Below are positions 1 to 9,707 of a DNA stretch of 64,000 bases, one piece after another. Position numbers and translations under genes: made by a program. Each line of letters begins with the position of its first letter. The first letter of the stretch is position 1. Under the pieces are notes generated by a model, which was not told the origin of the DNA, did no database searches, and saw nothing but the letters and a program-made list of their open reading frames with translations. The DNA is from Sorangium sp025924095 (GTDB lineage: Bacteria; Myxococcota_A; Polyangia; Polyangiales; Polyangiaceae), in contig NZ_CP150356.1 in the NCBI RefSeq assembly GCF_051521505.1, positions 4,526,001 through 4,590,000 on the forward strand, given 5' to 3'.

Positions 1-249
1 CGCGCGGTGCCGGCTCTTTTGACGATGATTTCGCGGGGTCTTTGGGATCGGTCATGCGATGGCCTCCGGGGGGGAGCCGGGGCTTTCAGCAAGGAGCACA
101 CCAACGCTCGTGCTTCAGGCGGGCGCCCGGGCGACCGACGCGCGGCCGGGTCCGTTGCGGCGCCTCGCGGTGTTGTCCCCGAGCAGACGAGCTTGCCGCC
201 CTGCCGGAGCGCGCACGACCAGCGCGGAAGGGGTAGGGAGGGGCGCGCG
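1..249. other. non-coding 3' flank, nothing recognised
   Basis: GC-rich stretch downstream of the first minus-strand gene. Open frames run through it on both strands but have the Arg/Ala/Gly-rich composition typical of antisense frames in GC-rich DNA. I see no domain, RNA gene or clear terminator. Confidence 0.4.
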
Positions 250-1188
250 TCAGCCGCCCGACGCGATCCAGCAGCCGTTCGCCTGCCCTCCCCACGCGCC
301 CGAAAGGTGGAACTTGTCCGGTGGATAGATGCCCCCCGGGGGACGCCCAGCGACGGTGATGCGGCGTTCGTGGTCATAACAATACGAGCCGCTCATGTAG
401 AGATAGCGGTCTTTGCCGCCATGGATCGTCGTATTGAGCGTGGCCTGCGTTCCACTCACGGTTTGCCAGCTTCCGTCGACGCGTCTTTCCATCCTCACCG
501 TCAGGTCGTCGTGGCCGTCGCCTTGGCTGACGAAGCAGGCTCCCGCGACGATGCGCGAATATTTGCCCAGATAGCCGCTCGCTGTCCAGCTCGGCAACGA
601 CGTGGTCATGTTCAGCAGTTGCTCGGAATCGTCCACGCCGCCGAACGAGAGCGTCTGATCGTCGAAGTAGCTCTGCCATGAGGCCGCCGCGCAGTTCCCG
701 GCGGTCACCTCCGGCCCCGCGTTGTAGACCACGGAGAGCATCTGGTAGCCTCCGGTGATCGAGGCATGCTGCTCGAGGAGCCGCGGCGAGACCTCTGCCG
801 AGGCGTCGGCGCTCAGCAGATACTCGACCGGCGTGATCTCGGTCCCGTCTTCGTGGACGAGCGGCAACAGCTTGTCGTCCTCGGGCGAAGAGACCACCAG
901 GACGCCGATCTGGGGCACCGCGCTGCGCGGATCCTCGTCGATCAGCGATACGGTCCCGACACGTGGCACCACGAATCGATTCAGCACCTTGCCTTCGACC
1001 CTCTCGAGGTCTCGAGCGGGCGGGTCGCCGGCGCCCTCCTCGGGGGCTTTCTGCCTGAAATCATGCGAGGCCTGGCTCGCCGACGCCTCCTCCGAAGCTC
1101 CCCCCGTATCGCCCATCTCGACCGCGCAGCCTGCTGCGAGCAGCGTAACTGCGACGAGACCACCCAGAATGCGTCTGTCGTAGAACAT
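250..1188 (-). CDS. secreted lipoprotein of unknown function
   Basis: Predicted 312-residue exported lipoprotein. It begins with a short charged n-region (residues 4-6), a hydrophobic stretch, and a lipobox ending LLAAGC with Cys21 as the lipidated residue. An acidic, Ser/Ala-rich linker (about 22-60) follows, then a globular part. Several Cys residues in the C-terminal half (around GNCAAAS, GACFVS, GSYCYD and NGCWIA) could form disulfides, which fits an extracytoplasmic location. The ATG at 1188 has a GGAGAC ribosome site about six bases upstream. I do not recognise the family and assign no function. It stands alone, divergent from the next gene across a 558-bp gap. Confidence 0.75.
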   Translation of the reverse strand: MFYDRRILGGLVAVTLLAAGCAVEMGDTGGASEEASASQASHDFRQKAPEEGAGDPPARDLERVEGKVLNRFVVPRVGTVSLIDEDPRSAVPQIGVLVVSSPEDDKLLPLVHEDGTEITPVEYLLSADASAEVSPRLLEQHASITGGYQMLSVVYNAGPEVTAGNCAAASWQSYFDDQTLSFGGVDDSEQLLNMTTSLPSWTASGYLGKYSRIVAGACFVSQGDGHDDLTVRMERRVDGSWQTVSGTQATLNTTIHGGKDRYLYMSGSYCYDHERRITVAGRPPGGIYPPDKFHLSGAWGGQANGCWIASGG

Positions 1189-1746
1189 GCTTGTCTCCGT
1201 CTCTGGTTGTGTACCCTGCGCATTCAGAGCATTGCATTGACCGTGCCTGCGCGCCTACCCCGGGGATCGCCCGGATTTCAGCCCATCAGGAGCGAGCAAC
1301 GTGGTACAGCGTCGTGGCGCTGTCATGCAGTCGTGACGCCGTGGTGTCATGCCCGTGTGACAGGAGCCCGCCTGCGGTCCATGTCGGAGGCGCCGTGTCG
1401 AGGGGCTGCGCTGACCTGCGGCTCGACGTCGTGATGCCGCTGTCCTCGTGGCCCAGATCCGGAGATGACAGCGCGCACCTCACCGCGGCGCTCGCGGGCG
1501 CACCGGCCGCTCCGGGGAGGGATGCTGGCCCCGGTCGTGTAAAAATTTACAGTGTGGGCTCGGCGTGCCTCGAGAGCGAGCTCGGCGCCGACGTCGCCTG
1601 GGCGAGGGTCGTCCGGAGCGGCCGTCGGTCAGGCGCCTCTGGAGCGCACGGGCGGGCTGATCTGTGGTAGGGCAAGCCGCGTCCTGCGCGGGCGGCTGCT
1701 ACGATGCGGCGAGCACGGGCTGGCGGCGCTCGTCTCGAGGTCATCC
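1189..1746. other. divergent intergenic region, no gene seen
   Basis: 558 bp between two divergent lipoprotein genes. It should carry both promoters, but no convincing -35/-10 pair or operator stands out. The only slightly AT-rich patch is near 1540-1552 (gtgtaaaaatttacag). Confidence 0.4.
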
Positions 1747-2985
1747 ATGGTCATTGCGCGATTCCTGGGTTGTGCGTTCGCGGCGGCGACGCTGGCGAGC
1801 TGCAGCGACCCCGATCCCATCATCGAAACTCGCCACGGTGCTTACGAGGGCGACGCCTATCCGAACCGGCGTCCGGAGATCGTGATTCCGGACGGCGGAA
1901 TGGGCGTGGTGACCGATAGCCTCTCCGATACGATCTCCCTCATCGCGCTCGAGACCGGGGAGCGGTTCGGCGTCCTCCCCGTGGGCCGCGAGCCCGTGAC
2001 GATCGATGGGCCTCACCGCGTGGCCGTGGACGCCGCGGGCGGCGCGCTCTTCATCGCGCTGTCGTACCCTGCCATCGCCGGCTCGAGCGGCCCCCACGCG
2101 GTGCACGGCGGGAGCGCGGTGGCCGGCTATGTCCAGAAGCTCGCGCTCGACGACCTGCGCATCCTCGGGCAGGTGCGCGTCGAGGCCAACCCGGGCGACA
2201 TCGTGATCTCGGAGGACGGCGGGCGCGTGGTCGTCTCTCATTTCGATCTCAAGCGCGCGCTCGACAACCCGGAGGATCCCGCGGCGGCGCGCTCCTCGCT
2301 CGCGGTCCTGGATCCCGACGCGGACTGGCCTCATGGCGCCGCCGCGCCGACGCTCATCCCGGTCTGCAAGGCCGCGAACGGGATCGCCCTCTCGCGGCCG
2401 GACGGCGCCCGGGCCTACGTCGCCTGTTATGGCGACGACGCCCTCGCGATCGTCGACCTGACGGACCCGGACGCCGAGGTGAAGCTCATCCCTGTCGGGC
2501 CGCCGCTGCCGTCGGACTCCCACTCGTCGTCCTACGGGCCCTATGCCGCCGTCATGTCGCCCGATCAGAAGACCATCGCCGTGAGCAACACCGACAGCAG
2601 GGACGTGCGCTTCTTCGATGTCGCGTCGGGGACGTTCGACGACTCCAGGACGATCCTCACGATCGGTGCGCCCTATGTCAGCGCGTGGACCCCGGACGGG
2701 AGCGCCATCTACGTGCCGACGCAGGTGCCCGACACGATCGTGCGGATCGGCATGACCCAGGACGACAGCAACGCTGTCATCCGGAACATCAGCGGGGAAT
2801 GCTTCAGGCCGCACCTCGCGGAGCTCGACGAGGAGCACGGGCTCTTCATCGTCTGCGAGGGCGACCAGACCGTGACGCCGGGCAAGGTGCTCCGGCTCGA
2901 TCCCGAGACGCTGGAGACGCGCAGCGAGGCCGAGGTGGGCCTCTTTCCCGACGCGTTCGCGCGCGTCGCGGCGCGATCGCGATAA
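1747..2985 (+). CDS. YncE-like beta-propeller lipoprotein
   Basis: Predicted 412-residue lipoprotein with a YVTN/YncE-type seven-bladed beta-propeller. The start chosen is ATG 1747, preceded by GAGGTC at good spacing; it gives a normal signal with lipobox LASC and Cys19. An open frame extends upstream but would bury the signal. Propeller-like repeats are visible as VVTDSLSDTISLIALETG, then LALDDLRILGQVRVEANPGD, then AIVDLTDPDAEVKLIPVG, then VSNTDSRDVRFFDVASG. Such proteins are usually surface or periplasmic binding or scaffold proteins; no catalytic residues can be assigned. The gene ends 20 bp before the convergent stop of the carboxylase operon. Confidence 0.8.
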   Translation: MVIARFLGCAFAAATLASCSDPDPIIETRHGAYEGDAYPNRRPEIVIPDGGMGVVTDSLSDTISLIALETGERFGVLPVGREPVTIDGPHRVAVDAAGGALFIALSYPAIAGSSGPHAVHGGSAVAGYVQKLALDDLRILGQVRVEANPGDIVISEDGGRVVVSHFDLKRALDNPEDPAAARSSLAVLDPDADWPHGAAAPTLIPVCKAANGIALSRPDGARAYVACYGDDALAIVDLTDPDAEVKLIPVGPPLPSDSHSSSYGPYAAVMSPDQKTIAVSNTDSRDVRFFDVASGTFDDSRTILTIGAPYVSAWTPDGSAIYVPTQVPDTIVRIGMTQDDSNAVIRNISGECFRPHLAELDEEHGLFIVCEGDQTVTPGKVLRLDPETLETRSEAEVGLFPDAFARVAARSR

Positions 2986-3005
2986 GGAACGTCGCGGTTC
3001 CTCCC

Positions 3006-5921
3006 TCAGAACCCCTGCGGGTCGAAGACGGCGTCCACATACCGCATCGTCTGCTCGCGCCGGCGGCGCTTGCGATCCCCCGCGTCCTCCTCCACGTGCG
3101 CCTCATCCGGCCTGACGCGGAAGAGCGGCTGTCCCTTCTGCACGATCGTCCCCTCGCCGCCGTCGATGAGCACCTCCTCGATCGTGCCGGAGAACGGCGC
3201 GAGCACCTTGTTGAACATCTTCATGACCTCGAGGACGTAGAGCGGATCGCCGGCGTCGAAATGGCTCCCCTTCGTCACGAAGGCGGGCCGATCCGGCGCC
3301 TCCTGCGCGTAGAACATGCCGCCGGTGACCGCGACGATCTCGTTCGCCCGCATCGCGGGGGGCGGCGCGAGGACCTTGCGCATCCGGGCCGAGAGCTCGC
3401 TGTCGAGCAGGCGCTCGGGGAGGGCGACCGTCCCGTCCTCCCGCACGTGGAGCTCGAAGAAGCGCGCGGCCTCTCCCGCGAGGACCAGCGCGTCGAGGAG
3501 CTCCAGCCCCGCCTGGAAGCCGAGGTGGGAGCCGCGGACCCTCCGCCAGAGCTCGCCGTCATGGCCGGGAGGCGCGGTGTCCTGGGACAGGACCTCTCGC
3601 AGCACAGGCCACGACGGCGCGCTGCCCGCCTGGCCCATCCGCTCGCCGAGGCGGCGATAGAAGCCGAGCGCGCGCGCGAGGAGCTCCTGGTCGTGATCCC
3701 AGATCGCGTGGGCCGCGGGCGCGTGCGGCTGCGGCGCCATGTTGAGCAGCCAGTACGTGTCCGCGAGCACCTCGACCGGGTTCTTGAGCCAGCGCACCCG
3801 CCCCGACCGGACCTCGAACGCCCCCATGTTCCGGCTGAGCCACGCCGACAGGAGGTGCGGCTCCGCGCAGATCCGCTCCACGGGGCGGCGCACAAGCGTG
3901 TCCTTGAGCGCAAAGACCTTCCTGAGCGCCGCCCCGTCCGCGCCATCGGGGGCCCCGGACAGCGCCGCCAGCCGGCGCGCGTGACGGGCGCCGAGCTCGG
4001 CCCACATCGCGTCGAAATCGAGGCCCCCGAGCTCCACCGAGAGCAGGCCGACCTGCGTGAGGTACGGGACCACGAAGCGCGTCGTCGGCCTCGCCCACAC
4101 GCTCCGCGCGAGGAACCAGTGCACGAGCCCGTAATGAAACAGGAGGTTCGTGTGCAGATCGCTGCCGCGCAGCGTGGTCGTGCGCAGGATCTCGCAGAGC
4201 CGCAGATAGGCCTCCTCGCGGGAGCCGCCGTAGGTCACGAGGAGCGCGATGTTGCTGTCATACGCGCCGGCGAGCCGGTAATGCATGAACACCCCCGTGT
4301 CGGGGTTCTTCGCGCAGATGCCCTGATCGTCGCGGATCTCGTGCGGGTGCGGGTCGCTCCAGGAGACGATGACGCCGCCCGCGTGCGGCTCCAGCGCGCC
4401 GTTCGTGGCGTTGAGGCGCGCCTCCACCGCGGACCCCTCCCGCCGCGCGCGGATGGGCCGGGGCAGCCGCTCCCCGTGGCGCGCGAGGAGGACCATGCAC
4501 TCGATGAGCGAGGTCACCTCGAACGCGTCGGCCGGATCGTCCGGGCTCTCGAAGCGGAGAGCATAACAGAGCTCCGACACCCGGTGCTCGACCTGGATCC
4601 GGGTGTTGACCTCCATGAAATAGTGATGATCGCCCTCGACGATGCACTCGAATGTCGAGGCCGAGTTCAGCCCCGCCGCCCGCCCGAACCGCTCGGCCTC
4701 GTCCTCCATCCGGGCGAGCGAGGCGAGCTCGCGCTCGAGCGACGCCGCGCCGCGCGGGTCGCCCGCCGCGCGCGCCCGCTCGATCGCCTCGCGGAGCCCC
4801 TCCTGCGTGATCGCCACCTCGAGCAGCTTCTGCTCGTGCATCTGCAGCGAGCAATCGCGCCCGCCCAGCGCGACGCACCACGCGCCGTTGCCGATCAGCT
4901 GGATCTCGTTGTGCCGTGTCTCCTCGATGTTGAGCTCGAGCAGGATGTTCTTGTTGTCGCCGACGCCCGCGGCCTTCACCTCGGCGAGGACCTCCCGCGC
5001 CAGCGCGGGGACCTCGGCCGCCCGCGCGCGCGCCGCGGCCTCGGGCTCCGCCGCGCCGGGCGCGATGCCGGCGAGCAGCCGCTGCCCCTTGCCGCCGCCG
5101 CCGCCGATCGCCTTGAGCCGGATCCGCCGCCCCGGGTGGCGGGCGAGGAGCTCGGCCGCGCCCCGCTCCAGCTCCGCGCAGAGCTCGTCGGTCGTGTAGA
5201 GATCCACGCGCCGCGCGTACGCCGCCGCGAGCAGCGCGTCCGCCGCCTCGGCGAGCGGGACCTCCCCGGCGAGCCGCGCCGCGAGAGACGGCCCGCCCAG
5301 CCCGCGCTCGGCCGCGGCCGCGCGCAGCGCCGCGTGATCCGGCCACTTGCGGAGCACGATCCGCCGGGTCGCGTCGTCGATGCCGGGCGTCACGCTGACC
5401 GCGGTCGCGAGCGCCGTGCGCTTCGCCTCGTCCTTGAGCCCGGCGGCGCGCTGGACCGACGAGCGAGGGCCGATGAACACGAGCCCCGCCTCCTCGAGGG
5501 TGCGCACGAACTCCTCGTCTTCGGCCATGAAGCCGTAGCCCGCGAACACGTGCGTGTAGCCGCCCTCCCGGGCGATCGCGACGATCTCGTGCATCCGCTT
5601 GACGCGCTCGTCCTTCGTCGCGCCTGTATAGTCCTTCACCCGGTGCACGTGCGCGGGGTGGATGCAGCGCAGCTCGGGCGCCAGCGCGTGCGTGTAGACG
5701 ATCGAGTCCTTCTCCGACAGGAGGATGCCGTACCGCTCGATCCCCATCTGGGCGAAGACGTCCATCGCCTCTTTCCGGATCGGACCCCGGCCGACGATCA
5801 GCGGCCGCACGTCCTCGGCGGCGAAGGAGCGCACCCACGCCGAGCTCGATCGCCCGAGCCTGCGGTCGCGCACCACCATCGGATTGCGGTCGTAACCGCG
5901 CTTGCTCACGAAACCATCCAT
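3006..5921 (-). CDS. divergent biotin carboxylase-BCCP fusion of an acyl-CoA carboxylase
   Basis: 971-residue subunit that would carboxylate biotin with ATP and bicarbonate and carry it to the partner carboxyltransferase encoded just upstream. Visible parts are a biotin-carboxylase N domain (VGRGP...; AGYGFMAE replaces the usual HPGYGFLSE), an ATP-grasp with a Gly-rich loop (AIGGGGGKGQR), GRDCSLQMHEQK and the active-site strand EVNTRIQVEH. A linker region of about 250-300 residues follows, then a C-terminal biotinyl domain with EVMKMFNK, Lys901 being the biotin attachment site. The start at 5921 (MDGF...) lies two bases after the upstream stop. The bifunctional architecture and divergent N domain differ from the standard ~450-residue AccC. 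The substrate (acetyl-, propionyl- or longer acyl-CoA) cannot be told from sequence. Confidence 0.88.
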   Translation of the reverse strand: MDGFVSKRGYDRNPMVVRDRRLGRSSSAWVRSFAAEDVRPLIVGRGPIRKEAMDVFAQMGIERYGILLSEKDSIVYTHALAPELRCIHPAHVHRVKDYTGATKDERVKRMHEIVAIAREGGYTHVFAGYGFMAEDEEFVRTLEEAGLVFIGPRSSVQRAAGLKDEAKRTALATAVSVTPGIDDATRRIVLRKWPDHAALRAAAAERGLGGPSLAARLAGEVPLAEAADALLAAAYARRVDLYTTDELCAELERGAAELLARHPGRRIRLKAIGGGGGKGQRLLAGIAPGAAEPEAAARARAAEVPALAREVLAEVKAAGVGDNKNILLELNIEETRHNEIQLIGNGAWCVALGGRDCSLQMHEQKLLEVAITQEGLREAIERARAAGDPRGAASLERELASLARMEDEAERFGRAAGLNSASTFECIVEGDHHYFMEVNTRIQVEHRVSELCYALRFESPDDPADAFEVTSLIECMVLLARHGERLPRPIRARREGSAVEARLNATNGALEPHAGGVIVSWSDPHPHEIRDDQGICAKNPDTGVFMHYRLAGAYDSNIALLVTYGGSREEAYLRLCEILRTTTLRGSDLHTNLLFHYGLVHWFLARSVWARPTTRFVVPYLTQVGLLSVELGGLDFDAMWAELGARHARRLAALSGAPDGADGAALRKVFALKDTLVRRPVERICAEPHLLSAWLSRNMGAFEVRSGRVRWLKNPVEVLADTYWLLNMAPQPHAPAAHAIWDHDQELLARALGFYRRLGERMGQAGSAPSWPVLREVLSQDTAPPGHDGELWRRVRGSHLGFQAGLELLDALVLAGEAARFFELHVREDGTVALPERLLDSELSARMRKVLAPPPAMRANEIVAVTGGMFYAQEAPDRPAFVTKGSHFDAGDPLYVLEVMKMFNKVLAPFSGTIEEVLIDGGEGTIVQKGQPLFRVRPDEAHVEEDAGDRKRRRREQTMRYVDAVFDPQGF

Positions 5922-5923
5922 GG

Positions 5924-7657
5924 TCAATGAAACTCCCGCTGAACGCCGGCGAACGGCCCTGGCTGGTAATGGCGGAGCAGGAACTCCAGGTTCTCTCCGA
6001 TCACCGAGCGGAGCTCGTGCGGCATCACCAGCCGCGAGATGGAGCCCAGGCTGAGCCCCTCGCGCGGGTTCATGAGCTCCCGCTCGTACCGCGCGCTGAA
6101 CTCGGCCTCTCTCGCCTTGAGCCACGCCGCGGCCTCCTCGCGGGCCTCGGCCTTCGCCTTCGCGTCGTCCGTGCCGCGGCCGAGCCGCTCCTTGACGCCG
6201 GCCTTCTCCCTGGCGCTCGCCTGCGCGCGCACCTTGCGGAGCTCGTCCTTGTAGACGAACTCCTTGCCGGCCGGCCCCATCACCGCGACGCGCGTCGTGG
6301 GGAGCGCGAGGACGACATCCGCGCCGGTCGCGTAGTTGTTGAACGAGGCATAGGCGCCGCCGAACGCGTTGCGCACGAGCAGCAGGATGCGCGGGGTGCG
6401 CACGTCGATGATCGCGTCGAGCATCGCCCGGCCGGCCTGCACGATGCCCATCGCCTCCTGCTCCCTTCCCGGCAGGAACCCGGTGGTGTCCTCCATGAAG
6501 AGGAGAGGGATGTTGTAGAGGTTGCAGAAGCGGATGAAGCGCGCGTTCTTGTAGGCGGCCGCCACGTCGATCTGCCCCGACGCGACCGCGCTGTTGTTCG
6601 CCACGAAGCCGACGACGCGCCCGCCGATCCGCCCGAACGCCGTGATCGTGTTGCGCGCGCGCTGCGGCTGCACCTCGAAATAGTCACCGTGATCGCAGAT
6701 GCGCTGGATGAGGATGCTGATATCGAGCGGCGTATTGTAGCCTGTCGGCGACGAGATCGTCCTGCGGAGCAGCGTATCGATCTCGGTCGTCTCCCGGTCG
6801 AGCGGGTCGCTCGTCCGCTGGAAGGGCGGGCTCTCGCGGTTGTTGCTCGGCAGGTAGCCGAGCAGGCGGACGGTGGTGCGCAGCGCGCCGACCTCGTCGG
6901 GCACCGTGAGATCGGCCACGCCCGAGGCGCCGTGGACGCGCGGGCCGCCGAGGTCGTCGGGCGAGACCACCTCGCCGAGGACCGATTTGACGACCGCCGC
7001 CCCGGTCAGGCCGAAGAACGTCCCGCCCGGCTGGATGACGAAGCTGCCCTGCCGCGGCAGGTAGGAGCCGCCGCCCGCGTTGAACCCGAACATGCACATG
7101 ATGCTCGGCACCACGCCGCTGATCTTGCGCAGCGCCGCGAACGCCTCGGCGTAGCCGTCGAGCCCGCCGACGCCCGCGGGGACGTAGGCGCCGGCGCTGT
7201 CGTTGAGGCCGACGAGCGGGATCCCCCGCTCTCCCGCGAGCTGGAACAGCCGGGCGAGCTTGCGGCCGTTTGTCGCATCCATCGACCCGGCGCGGATCGT
7301 GAAATCGTGGCCGTAGAGCGCGACGTCGCGGGTGCCGATGCGCAGGATCGCCGTGACGAGCGAGGCGCCGTCCAGGTTGGGCCCCCAGTTCTCGAAGATG
7401 ACGCGCGGCGGCTCGGGGGTCAGCACGCGGATGCGCTCCCAGATCGTCATCCGGCCTTTGCTGTGCTGCCGGATGATGTTCTCCGGGCCCGCGGACACAT
7501 AGGGGCGCCGGCGGAGCTCCTCGGCCTCCCGCAGCGCGGCGTCGTACGCCGAGGCGGGCGCGGCCGCTTCGCCGGAGCGCTCGTCGAGCGGATCGTCGAG
7601 CGAGGGCACGACGGCGGCGGGCTTTGTGGCTAGTTCGTTGCGATCAAGGGGACTCAT
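5924..7657 (-). CDS. acyl-CoA carboxylase carboxyltransferase (beta) subunit
   Basis: 577-residue carboxyltransferase of the propionyl-/acetyl-CoA carboxylase beta family. It transfers the carboxyl from biotin to an acyl-CoA. Two crotonase-like halves are visible: the N half with GHDFTIRAGSMDATNGRKL, then GLNDSAGAYVPAGVGGL, then FGFNAGGGSYLPRQGSFV; the C half with GRIGGRVVGFVANN, then FMEDTTGFLPGREQE, then RNAFGGAYASFNNYATGAD. ATG 7657 (MSPLDRNEL) is preferred over a GTG at 7672. The stop is two bases from the biotin carboxylase start, so the two genes form an operon. The size is slightly above the usual ~520-540 because of a ~50-residue N-terminal extension. Confidence 0.9.
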   Translation of the reverse strand: MSPLDRNELATKPAAVVPSLDDPLDERSGEAAAPASAYDAALREAEELRRRPYVSAGPENIIRQHSKGRMTIWERIRVLTPEPPRVIFENWGPNLDGASLVTAILRIGTRDVALYGHDFTIRAGSMDATNGRKLARLFQLAGERGIPLVGLNDSAGAYVPAGVGGLDGYAEAFAALRKISGVVPSIMCMFGFNAGGGSYLPRQGSFVIQPGGTFFGLTGAAVVKSVLGEVVSPDDLGGPRVHGASGVADLTVPDEVGALRTTVRLLGYLPSNNRESPPFQRTSDPLDRETTEIDTLLRRTISSPTGYNTPLDISILIQRICDHGDYFEVQPQRARNTITAFGRIGGRVVGFVANNSAVASGQIDVAAAYKNARFIRFCNLYNIPLLFMEDTTGFLPGREQEAMGIVQAGRAMLDAIIDVRTPRILLLVRNAFGGAYASFNNYATGADVVLALPTTRVAVMGPAGKEFVYKDELRKVRAQASAREKAGVKERLGRGTDDAKAKAEAREEAAAWLKAREAEFSARYERELMNPREGLSLGSISRLVMPHELRSVIGENLEFLLRHYQPGPFAGVQREFH

Positions 7658-7926
7658 GGACAGGACATGCACTGTACCATGGCGCGATCTCCGGGCGCAC
7701 CTCGCGCGCCCGGCGAGGCGCGGGCCGGCGCCCGCGTGGGGCGCGTGTGGGGCGCGGCACGGGGCCCCGACCTCGGCTGCTGCTCGGGCCGGCCGCCGGC
7801 GCGGGGGAGGCGAGCGCGTCGAAGCGCACGCTCGTGGAGCTCACGATTCACCGGGACGAGGTGGGTTATCCGGTCCGGGTGCGACGGGCGATGACCGGCT
7901 GTCGCTTCGCGCTGGCCGGGCCGCGG

Positions 7927-8337
7927 TCAGGCGGTCTCTTTCTCGGCGAGCAAGGCGGCCAGGACGGCCAGGGCGTCGGTCGTCGTGAAGACGCCGACGA
8001 CCTGTGCGCCGTCCAGCACCACCGCCGAGCCGTACTTGCGCTCGGCCATCTCGCGGACCACCTCGGAGAGCCGCGCGTCCGGCGCGACGGCGTAGGGGCA
8101 CGGCGACATCGCCTCGCTCACGAGGAGATCATCGCCCTGCTGGTCCTTGAGCGTCTCGATCCAGTAGATGTCCCGCTCCGAGATCATGCCGACCAGCCGG
8201 CCGCCGCGCAGCACCGGCAGGTGCCGGATGCGATGCCCGCGCATGAGCGTGCGGGCGAGGCCGACCTTCTGATCGGCGCCGATCGAGTGCGGGCTCCTGG
8301 TCATGCAGTCCTGGATGCGAAGCGTGGAAGAGCTCAT
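7927..8337 (-). CDS. two-CBS-domain protein
   Basis: 136-residue stand-alone CBS (Bateman) module. CBS1 covers roughly residues 8-65 (MTRSPHSIGADQKVGLARTL, then HLPVLRGGRLVGMISERDI). CBS2 covers roughly 75-132 (MSPCPYAVAPDARLSEVV, then SAVVLDGAQVVGVFTTTDAL). Such modules bind adenine nucleotides and act as energy or redox sensors; the ligand and partner are unknown here. The ATG at 8337 is followed by a canonical start to the domain. No partner gene is attached. A second CBS protein lies 4 kb away. Confidence 0.85.
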   Translation of the reverse strand: MSSSTLRIQDCMTRSPHSIGADQKVGLARTLMRGHRIRHLPVLRGGRLVGMISERDIYWIETLKDQQGDDLLVSEAMSPCPYAVAPDARLSEVVREMAERKYGSAVVLDGAQVVGVFTTTDALAVLAALLAEKETA

Positions 8338-8691
8338 GGGGCCTCCGCCGGGGCTGGGCTTGCGTGATGGTTCGTGACCGTGATTCGTGATTCACGGATT
8401 CAGTGATTCGGTATTTGATGGGGTAGCAAGATGCGGACCATTGGGTGGAACTCGGCGCTCACGGTACCGCCGCCAACGCGGCTGAGCGCGTTGCCCCGAC
8501 GCGTTGCCCGAGCCGATGCACGGCCTGCGCCGCGCTGGACGTGCGAGCCCCCGCCGTCCCCGAGCGCGCGCCCGCAGCGGCTGCGCGCGGACGCAAGCCG
8601 TTCGCCGGGCCGCGTCGGACGGAACGGATTCCACCTCTTCGCGCGCTGTCGAGAGGGGGTTCGAGGTGGGGATTCCCATGGAGGACGGAGG
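8338..8691. other. intergenic, nothing recognised
   Basis: 354 bp between the CBS gene start and the LysR gene stop. The part next to the CBS gene (8365-8430) is less GC-rich and holds repeated GTGATTC motifs (gtgattcgtgattcacggattcagtgattcgg), a plausible promoter/operator zone. I see no gene. Confidence 0.4.
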
Positions 8692-9702
8692 TCAACTCCC
8701 GCCTTTCCGCCCTCCGGCTCGCGCCGAGGGCGCGGCCCGCTTCTTCGCCCTGCGCCTGCTCTCCGTCGCGTGGCCGCGCGCGCGCGGGCCGTCGCGCAGG
8801 GCGGCGATGACGAGCTCGCGGAAGCAGCGGGCGCCCTCGTCGAGGTGCGTCCGCTCGTGCCAGACGAGCTGCATGCGGAAGATCATCGCGGGCAACGGCG
8901 GCTCGACGATGGCGAGCGGCGCGATCCGCGCGAGCGCCTCGGCCATGCGGCGCGGCATGCCGGCGACGAGATCGGTGCTCGCGGCGACGACCGCCGCGGC
9001 GGAGAAGGTAGGGACCGTGACGGCGATCTGGCGGTGCAGCCCGTGGGCGGCGAGCAGCTCCTGGGCGGCTCGGTTGCCGATGCCGCCGCGCCCGAGCGCG
9101 AGGTGGATGTCGACGTGGCGCAACGAGTTGAAGAGCTCGCGCGTCAGCCGGCGGCGGGCGCACGGGTGATCGCGGTGGACAACGAACACGCTGTCCTGCT
9201 CGTAGAGGTCCGCGGCGTGGTGGCCGGGCGGGAGCGGGTGGGCGGGCGCGAGCGCCGCGTCGATGTCGCCGCCGGCGAGCCCGCCGGCCGCCTCGAGGTG
9301 GTCGACGCTCACGACGCGGAGGTTCGCGCGCGGCATCTCCGCCGCGAACGACCGCGCGATCGCCGGCAAGCTGCAGATCTGGTCGACGTCGGAGCACGCC
9401 AGCGCGAACGCGCGCGCGGTCGCCTTCGGGTCGAACGACCGCTCCCCCTCGAGCGCCCCGGCGATCTCCCCGAACGCCGCCCGGAGCCGCGGCGCGATCT
9501 CCTGCGCGCGGGGCGTCGGGGCGAGGCCGCGCCCGCTCCGCACGACGAGCGGGTCTCCGAGCTCGGCGCGCAGCCGCGCGAGCGAGTTGCTCACCGCCGA
9601 CGGCGTGACGTGGAGCCGCCGCGCCGCCCGCGCCGCGCTTCGCTCCTCGAGCACCGCGTGCAGGACGAGCAGCAGATTGAGGTCGATGGCCGATAAGTTC
9701 AC
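8692..9702 (-). CDS. LysR-family transcriptional regulator
   Basis: 336-residue LysR-type regulator. The N-terminal winged helix-turn-helix (residues 5-65) reads DLNLLLVLHAVLEERSAARAA, then LHVTPSAVSNSLARLRAELGD, then LVVRSGRGLAPTPRA. The effector-binding domain follows from about residue 90. The predicted start is GTG 9702 with a weak ribosome site. It is divergent from the FAD monooxygenase gene, the classical arrangement in which a LysR protein controls its neighbour, and the 89-bp gap contains two inverted repeats. The C-terminal ~30 residues are Arg/Ala-rich and probably disordered. Confidence 0.88.
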   Translation of the reverse strand: MNLSAIDLNLLLVLHAVLEERSAARAARRLHVTPSAVSNSLARLRAELGDPLVVRSGRGLAPTPRAQEIAPRLRAAFGEIAGALEGERSFDPKATARAFALACSDVDQICSLPAIARSFAAEMPRANLRVVSVDHLEAAGGLAGGDIDAALAPAHPLPPGHHAADLYEQDSVFVVHRDHPCARRRLTRELFNSLRHVDIHLALGRGGIGNRAAQELLAAHGLHRQIAVTVPTFSAAAVVAASTDLVAGMPRRMAEALARIAPLAIVEPPLPAMIFRMQLVWHERTHLDEGARCFRELVIAALRDGPRARGHATESRRRAKKRAAPSARAGGRKGGS

Positions 9703-9707
9703 GGGTA

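Noticed and set aside
2685..5930. Very long plus-strand open frame (over 1000 codons) opposite the biotin carboxylase
   Set aside because: It is Arg/Glu/Asp/His-rich with no domain, and is the antisense of a well-supported carboxylase gene; GC-rich codon bias keeps such frames open.
5927..7633. Long plus-strand frame opposite the carboxyltransferase
   Set aside because: Antisense of a clear conserved enzyme; composition is that of a shadow frame.
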